DNA from: Alphaproteobacteria bacterium
GTDB taxonomy: Bacteria > Pseudomonadota > Alphaproteobacteria > Rhodospirillales > Casp-alpha2
Reading direction: 5' to 3'
DNA length: 64,000 nucleotides
NCBI GenBank assembly: GCA_024279135.1
Contig: JAJRRU010000039.1
Coordinates: 186,001-250,000 of the forward strand
The notes below the pieces were generated by a model. The model was not told the DNA's origin, made no database searches, and saw nothing but the letters and a program-made list of their open reading frames with translations. Numbering within the stretch: position 1 is the first letter of the stretch; each line of letters begins with the position of its first letter. The translations under genes were made by a program, and so were the position numbers. Below, in pieces: positions 56,632 through 64,000 of the stretch.

Positions 56632-58416
56632 GTGTTTGCCAAGATTTTTTCTTACGGTTTATCTCAGACAATAGCCGTGATCGTTTCATCATTTTTGCTG
56701 GTGGTGGCCTGTAGCGCACCCACTCCAAGCGTTGACGTTAAAAACACCGGGAAAAATAACGAGAAAAAAGTCGTGACCCCCGGTAATACCCTGATGGGAA
56801 ACTATCTGGCGGGTCTTCATGCCCAGTCAGATGGTGATACCGCCGCAGCAGGACTGTATTTCAGCGCGGCCCTTGAGATGGACCCGGACAACTTTGATCT
56901 GACCTGGCGAACATTCCTGGCCCACCTATCCGAAGGTAACATGGACGAGGCGATCTCTCTGGCCCACCGCATTATCGAGACCTCACCCGAAGAACAGTTT
57001 GCCAATCTGACACTGATCGCCGACGATTTTACAAAGGGACACTTTGAACAGGCCCGCGAGCGCATTAACGGCCTCAAAAAAGGCGGGCTTAACACCTACC
57101 TCCAGCCCCTGCTGCTGGGGTGGTCCTTTATGGACGGCGGGTCGGACGATAACGATGGCCAGTCGGCCCTTTCAGCCCTGTCGCCACTGAAAGAAACCGC
57201 CGGATTATCACAATTATACACCGCCCACGCTGCATTGATGAACGCCACCCTCGGCAACAACGATCAGGCCGAAACCCTGTTTATTACTATGATCGAACAG
57301 CAAGGCAGCATGTCCTTGCGCAAGACCCGCCTGTTCGGTGCTTTTTATGAGGGAATTGGTAATTTCGACAAAGCCGGGGCACTGTACAACGGTTATGTTG
57401 CTGAAAACGGTGCGGCGCAGTATCTCGCAGCCGCACTGGACCGTGTGGCCAACCGTACCGCATCCTCACAAGCCATCATGACGGCCTCGCAGGGTGCAGC
57501 GGAGGCTTTATTTGATTTATCAGGTTCCCTGCGCCAGCAAAATGCCCTGGAGACAGCCTTGCTGCTGTCAAATATCGGTCTGCATTTGCGGCCCGATTTT
57601 TCAACCCTGAAATTAATTACCGGCGGCATTCTGGAATCCATGGGACGGGTAGACAGTGCCCGGACAATCTACGCAAAAATAGACCCGTCTTCGGAATATT
57701 CCTGGGATGCACGACTTCGCATGGCAACCATCCTCGACGATCAGGGACGATCAGAGCAAGCCATCAAAACTCTGCGCCAGATGGCCGATGAACGCCCCGA
57801 AGTAACATCCCCATTAATCGATATAGGAGATATTCTACGCCGCCAGGAGCGCTTTAAAGAAGCCATTGTGGTGTATAATGAGGCTTTCACCAAAATTCAG
57901 GATATCACCAAAAACCATTGGTCACTGTACTATTCACGCGGTATCGCACTGGAACGGGTAAAAAACTGGCCCCTGGCAGAGCAGGATTTTAAAAAGGCCC
58001 TGGAACTTCATCCCGATCAGCCCTATGTGTTGAATTATCTGGCTTATTCCTGGGTCGAAAAGGGCATTAATCTTGACGAAGCCCAGGAAATGTTACGCAA
58101 CGCTCGCACACAACGCCCCAATGACGCCTACATAATAGACAGTGCGGGCTGGGTGCATTATCAACTCGGGGCCTATGCGGAGGCTGTCAATGATCTGGAA
58201 GAAGCCGTCGAATTATTACCCCAGGACCCCGTCGTCAATGACCATCTGGGCGACGCCTACTGGCAGGTCGGGCGGCGGCGAGAGGCTCGTTTCCAGTGGC
58301 GGCGGTCTCTCAGCATGAACCCCGAGCCCGACTTGATCCCGCTTATCAAAAAGAAAATCGAGTTCGGCATGGAAGCTCACCAAACCAAGACCGAAAACCA
58401 GGACGGTAACGGCTAA
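56632..58416 (+). CDS. TPR-repeat lipoprotein
   Basis: 594 aa, GTG start. A signal ends in 'LLVVACSAP' (C27), a lipoprotein lipobox. The rest is a solenoid of tetratricopeptide repeats, such as 'EAIVVYNEAFTKIQDITKNH', 'WPLAEQDFKKALELHPDQPY' and 'AVNDLEEAVELLPQDPVVND'. Proteins of this type commonly precede ispE in alphaproteobacteria. It probably acts as a periplasmic scaffold; no enzymatic domain is seen. It ends 31 bases before ispE. Confidence 0.88.
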   Translation: MFAKIFSYGLSQTIAVIVSSFLLVVACSAPTPSVDVKNTGKNNEKKVVTPGNTLMGNYLAGLHAQSDGDTAAAGLYFSAALEMDPDNFDLTWRTFLAHLSEGNMDEAISLAHRIIETSPEEQFANLTLIADDFTKGHFEQARERINGLKKGGLNTYLQPLLLGWSFMDGGSDDNDGQSALSALSPLKETAGLSQLYTAHAALMNATLGNNDQAETLFITMIEQQGSMSLRKTRLFGAFYEGIGNFDKAGALYNGYVAENGAAQYLAAALDRVANRTASSQAIMTASQGAAEALFDLSGSLRQQNALETALLLSNIGLHLRPDFSTLKLITGGILESMGRVDSARTIYAKIDPSSEYSWDARLRMATILDDQGRSEQAIKTLRQMADERPEVTSPLIDIGDILRRQERFKEAIVVYNEAFTKIQDITKNHWSLYYSRGIALERVKNWPLAEQDFKKALELHPDQPYVLNYLAYSWVEKGINLDEAQEMLRNARTQRPNDAYIIDSAGWVHYQLGAYAEAVNDLEEAVELLPQDPVVNDHLGDAYWQVGRRREARFQWRRSLSMNPEPDLIPLIKKKIEFGMEAHQTKTENQDGNG

Positions 58417-58447
58417 AACACGATACAGGCATACAAAATAAACACCG

Positions 58448-59371
58448 ATGGATCAAGGAACACAAAACACAGGGTTATCCGGCAGTGTATCCGGCCTGCC
58501 AGGCGCACCACTCAGTGTGCGGGCACCGGCCAAACTCAACCTCTATCTTCATGTGCTTGGCCAACGCGATGACGGCTACCATGAGATTGATTCTCTGGCG
58601 ATCTTTACCGCTTCCGGCGACACCATAACCGTTCAGCCCGCCCCCGTGGGCAGTGGCATCCACTTTACCGCCCGCGGCCCGTTTGCCATGGATATGGGGC
58701 CGGACAATGAGAACCTCGTGATCAAGGCCGCCGATTTAATATCCCGCCAGACCACTACCAAAATTCGTGATGTAACCATTGAACTGACCAAACGGTTACC
58801 CGTTGCAGCAGGCATCGGCGGTGGCTCATCTGACGCAGCGGCCACCTTGCGCGCGCTGGATCGATTTTGGGAACTGGACCTGGGTGAGAGTAAACTGGCA
58901 GAACTGGGTCTGAGCCTTGGTGCCGATGTGCCCATGTGCCTGCGCCGGGAACCGGTTTTCGTGGGTGGCATTGGCGAAAACCTCGAAAGCGCGCCGGACC
59001 TGCCAGCCCTGTCGCTGGTGCTGGTTAATCCGGGGGTCGCGCTCGCCACCCCGGCGGTGTTCAAGGCCGGCGGCCCATTTAATGGTAAACGGGCTCGCTT
59101 CAAGGGACCGATCAATGATGCAGAGACTCTGGCTGAACTCCTCAGGACGCGGCGTAATGACCTTACGAAGCCTGCGACCATCATTGAACCATTGATCAAT
59201 GATGTGCTGCATATTCTGGATCAGCAGCCCGGTTGCCTGCTGGCGCGCATGTCAGGCAGCGGGGCGACATGCTTCGGATTATTCGCCGATAGTGCCAAAG
59301 CCGAAACCGCCCGCAAGTCCATTCATACCGTACAACCGGGCTGGTGGGCCGACTACATGATGGTTTTTTAA
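58448..59371 (+). CDS. ispE: 4-diphosphocytidyl-2-C-methyl-D-erythritol kinase
   Basis: 307 aa. 'SVRAPAKLNLYLHVLGQRDD' with 'GYHEIDSLAIFT' at the N-terminus, GHMP kinase ATP loop 'LPVAAGIGGGSSDAAATLRA' and 'LLARMSGSGATCFGLF' near the end. It phosphorylates CDP-ME in the non-mevalonate isoprenoid pathway. It is the last core gene before the tRNA-Gln and the island-like region. Confidence 0.96.
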   Translation: MDQGTQNTGLSGSVSGLPGAPLSVRAPAKLNLYLHVLGQRDDGYHEIDSLAIFTASGDTITVQPAPVGSGIHFTARGPFAMDMGPDNENLVIKAADLISRQTTTKIRDVTIELTKRLPVAAGIGGGSSDAAATLRALDRFWELDLGESKLAELGLSLGADVPMCLRREPVFVGGIGENLESAPDLPALSLVLVNPGVALATPAVFKAGGPFNGKRARFKGPINDAETLAELLRTRRNDLTKPATIIEPLINDVLHILDQQPGCLLARMSGSGATCFGLFADSAKAETARKSIHTVQPGWWADYMMVF

Positions 59372-59482
59372 AGAAAACCGCCCCAACCTGCATGGTTCTC
59401 CTTGATGAATTGAGCAGAAGCCCTTAAAAGAACTCGCATGAGACAAACGATACCTATCCTACCTAGGTATCATCTACCCTGC

Positions 59483-59557
59483 TGGGGCGTGGCCAAGTGG
59501 TAAGGCACCGCTTTTTGGTAGCGGCATGCGCAGGTTCGAATCCTGCCGCCCCAGCCA
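59483..59557 (+). tRNA. tRNA-Gln (anticodon UUG)
   Basis: A full cloverleaf is visible. The acceptor stem TGGGGCG (59483-59489) pairs with CGCCCCA (59547-59553), with discriminator G and an encoded CCA to 59557. The anticodon stem CCGCT/AGCGG encloses a 7-base loop TTTTGGT, giving anticodon TTG (Gln, CAA). The T-loop GGTTCGAATCC is normal. A downstream island-like region suggests its 3' end may be an attachment site. Confidence 0.95.
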
Positions 59558-60038
59558 GTTTCTTTAAACTTAATGAAATCAATAAGTTACAGAGCTTTCA
59601 CCGCGATTGTGTGTGAGAGTTGTGTGTGAGTCGAATTGGTTGTTTGATCGCACATTTTTTGTCTGTTCGTTCCCGTACACGAACCCTCGCCCAATAAGTA
59701 ATAGTTAGAGCCCAAGACAGGCTTGGATTTATTGGGCTCTAACCGGCTCGCCCAATAGGTAATAGTTAAAGGTCGCGTCAGGCTTGGTTACCGTGGGTTT
59801 CGATCACCCTGCCCAATTTGTTAGAGTTAAATGTGCTGATGGCATTGTTGTATTTGCTGCGCACCTAGTATGCCCTCAGAGATTCTGGGCGGGTCCATGG
59901 CAAGCACCTTCGCATTTCATGGCCTCGAGCACATTAAATTATCGGAACGCGCCTATGACGCTTAAATCGACTCCTGTGAGAGCGGGTAGCTGCAAATATT
60001 CTCACTACAAGCCAGTGCCTATCGCCCGGGTACCATGC
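59558..60038. other. Gene-free stretch downstream of tRNA-Gln
   Basis: About 480 bases with no convincing gene on either strand. It holds an 11-base tandem direct repeat (TTGTGTGTGAG at 59607-59617 and 59620-59630), the three 61-bp-period repeats from 59686, and then unstructured sequence up to the convergent end of the DUF3223 gene. A 98-codon open frame (59784-60080) runs through but has no family resemblance or ribosome site. No integrase is seen. Confidence 0.6.
59686..59848. repeat. Three imperfect tandem repeats with a 61-bp period
   Basis: CTCGCCCAATAAGTAATAGT (59686) recurs at 59747 and, more degenerate (CCTGCCCAATTTG...), at 59808, exactly 61 bases apart each time. The first two 41-base cores match at 34 of 41 positions. 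The first copy also contains a perfect 11-base inverted repeat, TTAGAGCCCAA (59705-59715) with TTGGGCTCTAA (59732-59742), able to form a hairpin. It could be protein-binding sites, a recombination site or a structured RNA. Confidence 0.7.
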
Positions 60039-60749
60039 CTACAGAACCAAGCGCCCCTTCTTTATGCGGTTGCGACTTGATTGTGATAGGTTAATGCTGC
60101 TCTCAACCATGTCCAGAGTAGCCACCGCTGAATGATATGTGCGGAAAGATTCTGCCAATGCTTGATCAGTGATTTCTGGAGAGACCTGATCGTCTTGCCC
60201 TGTTGTGAGTGGAACACTTTCAAGTGATAAGCCGTTCGAGGCTAAATATGTTGTCACGATGACCTCAAACGTCATTGGCGGCCTGTGGTCCATATGGGCT
60301 TGCTCGTGGGAAATTCGCTTCCCCGTTACAGCACAGGTGACAAAACCGGCCACATCAGAATTCTTTGCAAAAAAGTCGTCTCGAGCCTTGTAGAGATCAA
60401 ACCTCACAACATTGCGAAAAGCCTGACTAACTTCCTCCTTACGGCTTGGTGCTCGTTGTGAAATACAATTCGGATAGGAGAAGTCTGTCCCAGAGCCATC
60501 AATGCGAAGAATACGGAAGCATTGCGTACCGTGTACGGTCATCATGACCTCGAAGTGACTTACACCACAGCCAATCTTTGCAGCATATTCAGTGTGCCGC
60601 TCAAGCAGTGCCAAAAGGTCAAAGCTGTCTTCATTAGAGACACGATCACCGGGTGTATACCGGTTCAGCATAGTCTTGAAGAAAACGGTAGCTCCTTTTT
60701 GTGTGCTGAAGCTGCGAGTGGCAAGCTCCACTGGGTTTCCACGTGCCAT
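60039..60749 (-). CDS. DUF3223/DCL-family protein with HNH-like residues
   Basis: 236 aa. Residues 8-100 fit the DUF3223 (DCL-like) domain: 'TRSFSTQKGATVFFKTMLNR', 'LLALLERHTEYAAKIGCGVS', 'HFEVMM' and 'CFRILRIDGSGTDFSY'. Residues 130-236 carry 'TCAVTGKRISHEQAHMDHRP' and 'NLSQSSRNRIKKGR', which resemble a stripped-down HNH nuclease (Cys139, D154-H155, then N...KG). The start codon directly follows the stop of the ATPase gene (TAA ATG), so they are translationally coupled. DCL-domain proteins are associated with RNA or nucleic-acid roles in plants. Nuclease activity here is inference. Confidence 0.75.
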   Translation of the reverse strand: MARGNPVELATRSFSTQKGATVFFKTMLNRYTPGDRVSNEDSFDLLALLERHTEYAAKIGCGVSHFEVMMTVHGTQCFRILRIDGSGTDFSYPNCISQRAPSRKEEVSQAFRNVVRFDLYKARDDFFAKNSDVAGFVTCAVTGKRISHEQAHMDHRPPMTFEVIVTTYLASNGLSLESVPLTTGQDDQVSPEITDQALAESFRTYHSAVATLDMVESSINLSQSSRNRIKKGRLVL

Positions 60750-63230
60750 TTACGCCTCCTCTACGACAAGTGCTTTAAAATCGAATTGTGCCTCGCATCT
60801 TAAACAAACTGGCTTGCTAAGCCCGAAAGGTCGCTTGAATCTGGACCGGTTACATTTTGAGCATACAAACTGACTCCGAAACATCTTAAACTCTTCCCAA
60901 CGGGCTTTCTCATCACCGATTGAACCGTCACCAAATGGGCCTTCTTGGAAATGACTCCCGAAATTTTCTACCACACCTTGTTGTAAAGAGTTTAAAAAGC
61001 GATTGTTGACGCCTGGTACGGGTTTGGCGCTTAATCCAGCATCCCGAAGAAAACCCGCTAACGCAGCAGCCAATTCGCTGCGTTCATAAGAGTAAGCCTT
61101 TTCCAAAGAGCGAATGCGAATATTGGTACCAAATTCACGGCACATTTTTAGCAACCATTCCTCTTCAGCTTGCCGCATTTCATTAGCAGCAGAAAGCCCT
61201 TGGTTCCAACGGTCTTCAATCATTACATCGGTCACTTTATCATCGGCAAATCGCGGGCCATAATCATGGTCAAGCCGAGTAATACGAGAGAATTGCCAGT
61301 CTTTAGCTGCAAGCTGATCCTTCAGATAACTGAAAAAACGTTCGTCATGGGTGGTGATAATTAATTGACAATCGCTGAACTCCGTTGCGATCATGCTGAC
61401 AATTGTACGTCGGTGCTCAGCGTCATAGGAAGTAACAATATCGTCGAGAGCGATGATTGGCGCTGCCTTGTTGAATTGTTTAATGGCGGCCAGTCGCAAT
61501 GCCAGAGCTACGGAATGAATTTGGGAATCGCTCAGATATCCTCCAGGCTGTACACCGGTTCTATTTTCTGCAAAGTCGATGACGAGATACAACCGCTGTT
61601 GATTTGTTTCTTCCCCGGAAGGCAACTCAAGGTGAATAGGAGCAGCATGATCGCCTTGAATTTGGCGATATATGCTATTCATGGGTGCTTGCAGAATATC
61701 AAGAAGCGTCTGAACTTTTTTGCGTATATCGGTCGAAATAGCATTTGCCTGTTCAATAAGCGAATCTGAGAGCGCGGCCAGTTCAGTTTGCGTTTTCAGA
61801 GCCAAATCACGATTTTCTTGCAATTCAAGCAACCTGTCGATCTTCGCTTTTGCTTTGCTGTAGGTATGCTCACCCTGATTATCTTCAATTTCAGATATTC
61901 GCCGATCAAGATTGACGACAAGACTTGAGAGCTCGGCGACTAGCAATTGTGATTCTGGAATGTCGACTAACGGCCAAGGATCAACAACAGCACTATAACT
62001 ATCAAGTGCCTCTAATAATTTTTCATAACCATCCCCTAGCAGCGCTGGCAATGCTAATAAAACCGCAATCAAATTCCTATGGGCTGTCGTCGCAGCAACA
62101 TTTGCAGCATCAAGAGCCTGCTTTGCAGTCGCATATTCAGCCAACCCCGCTAAATGCCCGGCCACATGCGCCCGGACTCCAGCTATGCTGCCAGCTTTGG
62201 ATTCAGTCAAATCTGTCATGCAGACCGGGCATGCGTCCAGGTCAGGGACACCTTCAGCGAACAGGGGTTCTGCGGCCTCCCAAATATCTTGAAAGACTGC
62301 TGTGGCGGCTTTGGCTTGCTCTTCGGCTTCCTTCGTTTCTGTCTGCGTCAATGATTCAACAGCCGCTTCGAAAGACGGAAGCGATCCACTGACCATCATT
62401 TCACCAGTATCTTCGTTTTCTTTTTGGTTATAAACAGCAACCGCTGCATTACGGATTTGTTTGAGTCCAACCAGACCAAGTTGATGTTCTTCGGCTTCAG
62501 CGGCAACAACAATAGCAACATAGGTTATATCTGATTGATCAAGGTTTCCAAGATTCAGCGTATCATCTAGTGGCGCAATGACCTCATCATTTATATATTC
62601 CAAAACATTATCAATGTGCCACTCTGTGACTGCATCAGCTGTTTCTTTTGCAAGCTGGACGTCGATCTGCTCCAGAGCCGACATATCCTCGGCAGACGCC
62701 TTCACCTGCTGTCGCAGGGCTCGCAGATTTCTCTGAAGCTCAACAAGAGGAGTAAGCTGAAGCCATTTAGCAACTTCTGCATAACGTTTTTCTGGAGTAT
62801 GATTCTCAACAAATGTCCGGAGCTCAAAGCCGCGAATTATAGGATCGGCGTTAAAACAGCCATTAACGGCAATAGAACACTCAGGCTGCTCACGTCGCCC
62901 TGGCCCGGCATCGCGAAAACCGTCGGTTACGGTTTGTCCTTTCTTGAAGGTGATTGAAACCCTCGGCTGAACACCATTCTCTTCGGCCAAATTGTGGGGA
63001 AGAGCTACAACGCCTGCGCTATTGTCCCTTGTTCTTTGACCGAGGCGTTCCAGTATCCCATTACTCGAGAACATAAACTCCAAACCGTCAATTAAGCTCG
63101 ATTTGCCTTTGCCATTTGGGGCGAACAAAGCTAAACAGCGCTTTTGGCTGAAATCAAAGCGCTTTGGTTGAAGAAAAGCCCTAAAGCCCTGAAGCTGTAA
63201 ATTCTTCATATAATACGAATTGTCAGTCAT
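60750..63230 (-). CDS. Rad50/SMC-like ATPase with CPVC hook and C-terminal zinc ribbon
   Basis: 826 aa from the ATG at 63230, which overlaps the upstream stop (ATGACTGA). N-terminal 'LQGFRAFLQPKRFDFSQK' and Walker A 'APNGKGKSSLIDGLEFMFSS' (residues 37-56) are split from the C-terminal lobe by helical regions, with a zinc-hook-like CPVC at 334-337. The C-lobe has the signature 'YLSDSQIHSVALALRLAAIK' (565-584), Walker B 'PIIALDDIVTSYDAEH' and H-loop 'TTHDERF' (626-632). A C-terminal extension of about 180 residues ends in a zinc ribbon (C790/C793, C809/C812). Likely a DNA- or RNA-engaging ATPase of defence or repair type. Base composition is A+T-richer than the core genes. Confidence 0.85.
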   Translation of the reverse strand: MTDNSYYMKNLQLQGFRAFLQPKRFDFSQKRCLALFAPNGKGKSSLIDGLEFMFSSNGILERLGQRTRDNSAGVVALPHNLAEENGVQPRVSITFKKGQTVTDGFRDAGPGRREQPECSIAVNGCFNADPIIRGFELRTFVENHTPEKRYAEVAKWLQLTPLVELQRNLRALRQQVKASAEDMSALEQIDVQLAKETADAVTEWHIDNVLEYINDEVIAPLDDTLNLGNLDQSDITYVAIVVAAEAEEHQLGLVGLKQIRNAAVAVYNQKENEDTGEMMVSGSLPSFEAAVESLTQTETKEAEEQAKAATAVFQDIWEAAEPLFAEGVPDLDACPVCMTDLTESKAGSIAGVRAHVAGHLAGLAEYATAKQALDAANVAATTAHRNLIAVLLALPALLGDGYEKLLEALDSYSAVVDPWPLVDIPESQLLVAELSSLVVNLDRRISEIEDNQGEHTYSKAKAKIDRLLELQENRDLALKTQTELAALSDSLIEQANAISTDIRKKVQTLLDILQAPMNSIYRQIQGDHAAPIHLELPSGEETNQQRLYLVIDFAENRTGVQPGGYLSDSQIHSVALALRLAAIKQFNKAAPIIALDDIVTSYDAEHRRTIVSMIATEFSDCQLIITTHDERFFSYLKDQLAAKDWQFSRITRLDHDYGPRFADDKVTDVMIEDRWNQGLSAANEMRQAEEEWLLKMCREFGTNIRIRSLEKAYSYERSELAAALAGFLRDAGLSAKPVPGVNNRFLNSLQQGVVENFGSHFQEGPFGDGSIGDEKARWEEFKMFRSQFVCSKCNRSRFKRPFGLSKPVCLRCEAQFDFKALVVEEA

Positions 63231-63510
63231 GTGCTTCATCCTCTTCCTGAGGAGCGGTACGATTACCGGCAAGGCTGATGATCGCTGCTTTAGCCTGCGC
63301 AACAGCATCTTGCGCCGGATCGGTTGTTAATAAATGCTCCTTGAGAATGTCAGCGAGGCCAACATCGACATCCTTGTTGGCGGACAATCTATCTCCAACA
63401 TTGTTCAGAAATTCTTCTGTCGTCTCTGTTGGTGCTGTTTCTGCCGTGGCTTCTTCGGCTGGTGCTGCCTCAGCAGGCCCACACTCGGCTGGCATATCTT
63501 CGGCTTCCAT
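63223..63510 (-). CDS. Small acidic protein, first gene of the island operon
   Basis: 95 aa from the ATG at 63510 (MEAEDMPAECG), which has a GAGG just upstream; longer frames starting at 63600 lack this. The N-terminal third is Ala/Glu/Pro-rich ('PAEAAPAEEATAETAPTETT'). The rest is probably helical ('NNVGDRLSANKDVDVGLADI', 'LKEHLLTTDPAQDAVAQAKA'). Its stop overlaps the ATPase start, so it is a small subunit or regulator of the ATPase. No family recognised. A possible promoter (TTGACC 63586-63591, 17 bases, TAGGGT 63563-63568, minus strand) lies upstream. Confidence 0.65.
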   Translation of the reverse strand: MEAEDMPAECGPAEAAPAEEATAETAPTETTEEFLNNVGDRLSANKDVDVGLADILKEHLLTTDPAQDAVAQAKAAIISLAGNRTAPQEEDEAHD

Positions 63511-63841
63511 AGTTCCTCGCCCTACATTGCCTCTGGATTGATTAATATTCAAATTTAATAAAACCCTACAGAAGCTATGGATAACGGTCAACCAACACAC
63601 TTCATGAAGGGGAGCTTATGGCGAAGTCAGCTGTGGAGGCGCGTCATAAGTATAAGAAAAATTATCGTGACCGATATGTGTGTGTACGGCAGCCATTTTT
63701 GGCACAAAATATATGGCCGAACTGATAGGCATTGCCCTAAATCGACTCACAGTAGACTATCGGTAGGCTATCAAAATCAGGCTTAGCGCCTTGAAAAGAA
63801 TCAAGAAAAATTTACTCTCGTCAAAAGTGTGTAATTTTACC
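63511..63841. other. Gene-free stretch upstream of the island operon
   Basis: About 330 bases, A+T-rich, holding the probable promoter of the three-gene minus-strand operon. A 69-codon open frame (63577-63786, plus) has no coding character and crosses the promoter. Nothing else is identified. Confidence 0.5.
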
Positions 63842-64000
63842 TTAAATACCCTTATTAAGAGAGCTGGATAAGCTGGTAAAATCGCGCCTGTATAAGGATA
63901 GGACCGGCCATATAGGAACTTTACCGGGAAGGCCCACCAGATCGCTGAATTTGTATAGGACTTCGACTTTATGACCCGCCCTGATCGCTGTCACCGTCCT
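63842..64000 (-). CDS. Possible C-terminal fragment of an unknown protein (window edge)
   Basis: Reading the minus strand from the window edge gives 52 open codons ending at TAA (63842-63844), including 'AIRAGHKVEVLYKFSDLVGL' and 'PGKVPIWPVLSLYRRDFTS'. It has no start in the window and no recognised family. It might be the end of another island gene or chance; 52 codons is weak evidence. Confidence 0.25.
   Translation of the reverse strand, partial: RTVTAIRAGHKVEVLYKFSDLVGLPGKVPIWPVLSLYRRDFTSLSSSLNKGI

Noticed and set aside
59784-60080. 98-codon open frame after tRNA-Gln, possible integrase remnant
   Set aside because: No integrase motifs, no ribosome site, and it runs into the convergent DUF3223 gene.
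60039-63510. Assignment to a named ABC-three-component, Septu or Lamassu system
   Set aside because: The partner proteins do not match those systems as I know them; only the general ATPase-plus-nuclease logic is shared.
63577-63786. 69-codon plus-strand open frame
   Set aside because: It overlaps the likely promoter of the island operon and has no recognisable features.

Overview
The window looks like a chromosome segment of an alphaproteobacterium, most likely from the Rhodospirillales or a related marine lineage. Supporting signs are a GcrA cell-cycle regulator, an hslV-hslU cluster divergent from hisB-hisH-hisA-hisF-hisE, an ftsE-ftsX-ydcF-plsC order, a B12-dependent ribonucleotide reductase, methylmalonyl-CoA mutase, and the rsmI-yraN-BON lipoprotein block divergent from an LpoA-like gene. 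Genes are densely packed with many 1-14 bp overlaps. The species is inference; no rRNA gene is present.

Layout. 1-3.2 kb: polyphosphate metabolism (ppk2 and the 5' part of ppk1), a SixA-type phosphatase and ChaC. 3.2-9 kb: nrdJ, then plsC, ydcF, ftsX and ftsE. 9-17.4 kb: a zinc-ribbon membrane protein, cobD, a TPR protein, an MFS transporter, a Sco protein, two tandem UPF0260 paralogues, and a sigma/anti-sigma pair. 17.4-23.2 kb: a DapA-like aldolase, a YgjP-type metallopeptidase, Ada, a small periplasmic protein, a SUMF1-family protein, and a very unusual cysteine-repeat cytochrome P460-like protein behind Fur-box-like sequences. 23.3-28.1 kb: an unknown conserved protein, a membrane nucleotide cyclase, and two adjacent paralogues that look like degenerate GGDEF-EAL proteins. 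28.1-35.5 kb: a histidine phosphatase, a SYLF lipoprotein, hslUV and the histidine genes with hinT. 35.5-46 kb: comM, a variant HD-GYP protein, gshB, a SirB1-like protein, a BON lipoprotein, yraN, rsmI, an LpoA-like activator and methylmalonyl-CoA mutase. 46.2-59.4 kb: gcrA, a Nudix protein, a proline iminopeptidase, PagL, YgiQ, a CHASE-PAS histidine kinase, a uracil-DNA glycosylase, ETF-QO, a TPR lipoprotein and ispE.

From 59.5 kb the character changes. A tRNA-Gln(UUG) gene is followed by about 480 gene-free bases carrying three 61-bp-period repeats. After these comes a tightly coupled three-gene minus-strand operon: a small acidic protein, a Rad50/SMC-like ATPase with a CPVC hook and a C-terminal zinc ribbon, and a DUF3223/DCL-type protein with HNH-like residues. 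This stretch is visibly richer in A+T than the core genes and looks like a tRNA-associated island. The operon is the best candidate in the window for an undescribed system, plausibly DNA-targeting or defensive, but its function is inference.

The other most notable features are the 37-cysteine CNPC-repeat P460 protein, the tandem degenerate GGDEF-EAL pair, and an HD-GYP protein whose HD motif reads LD.
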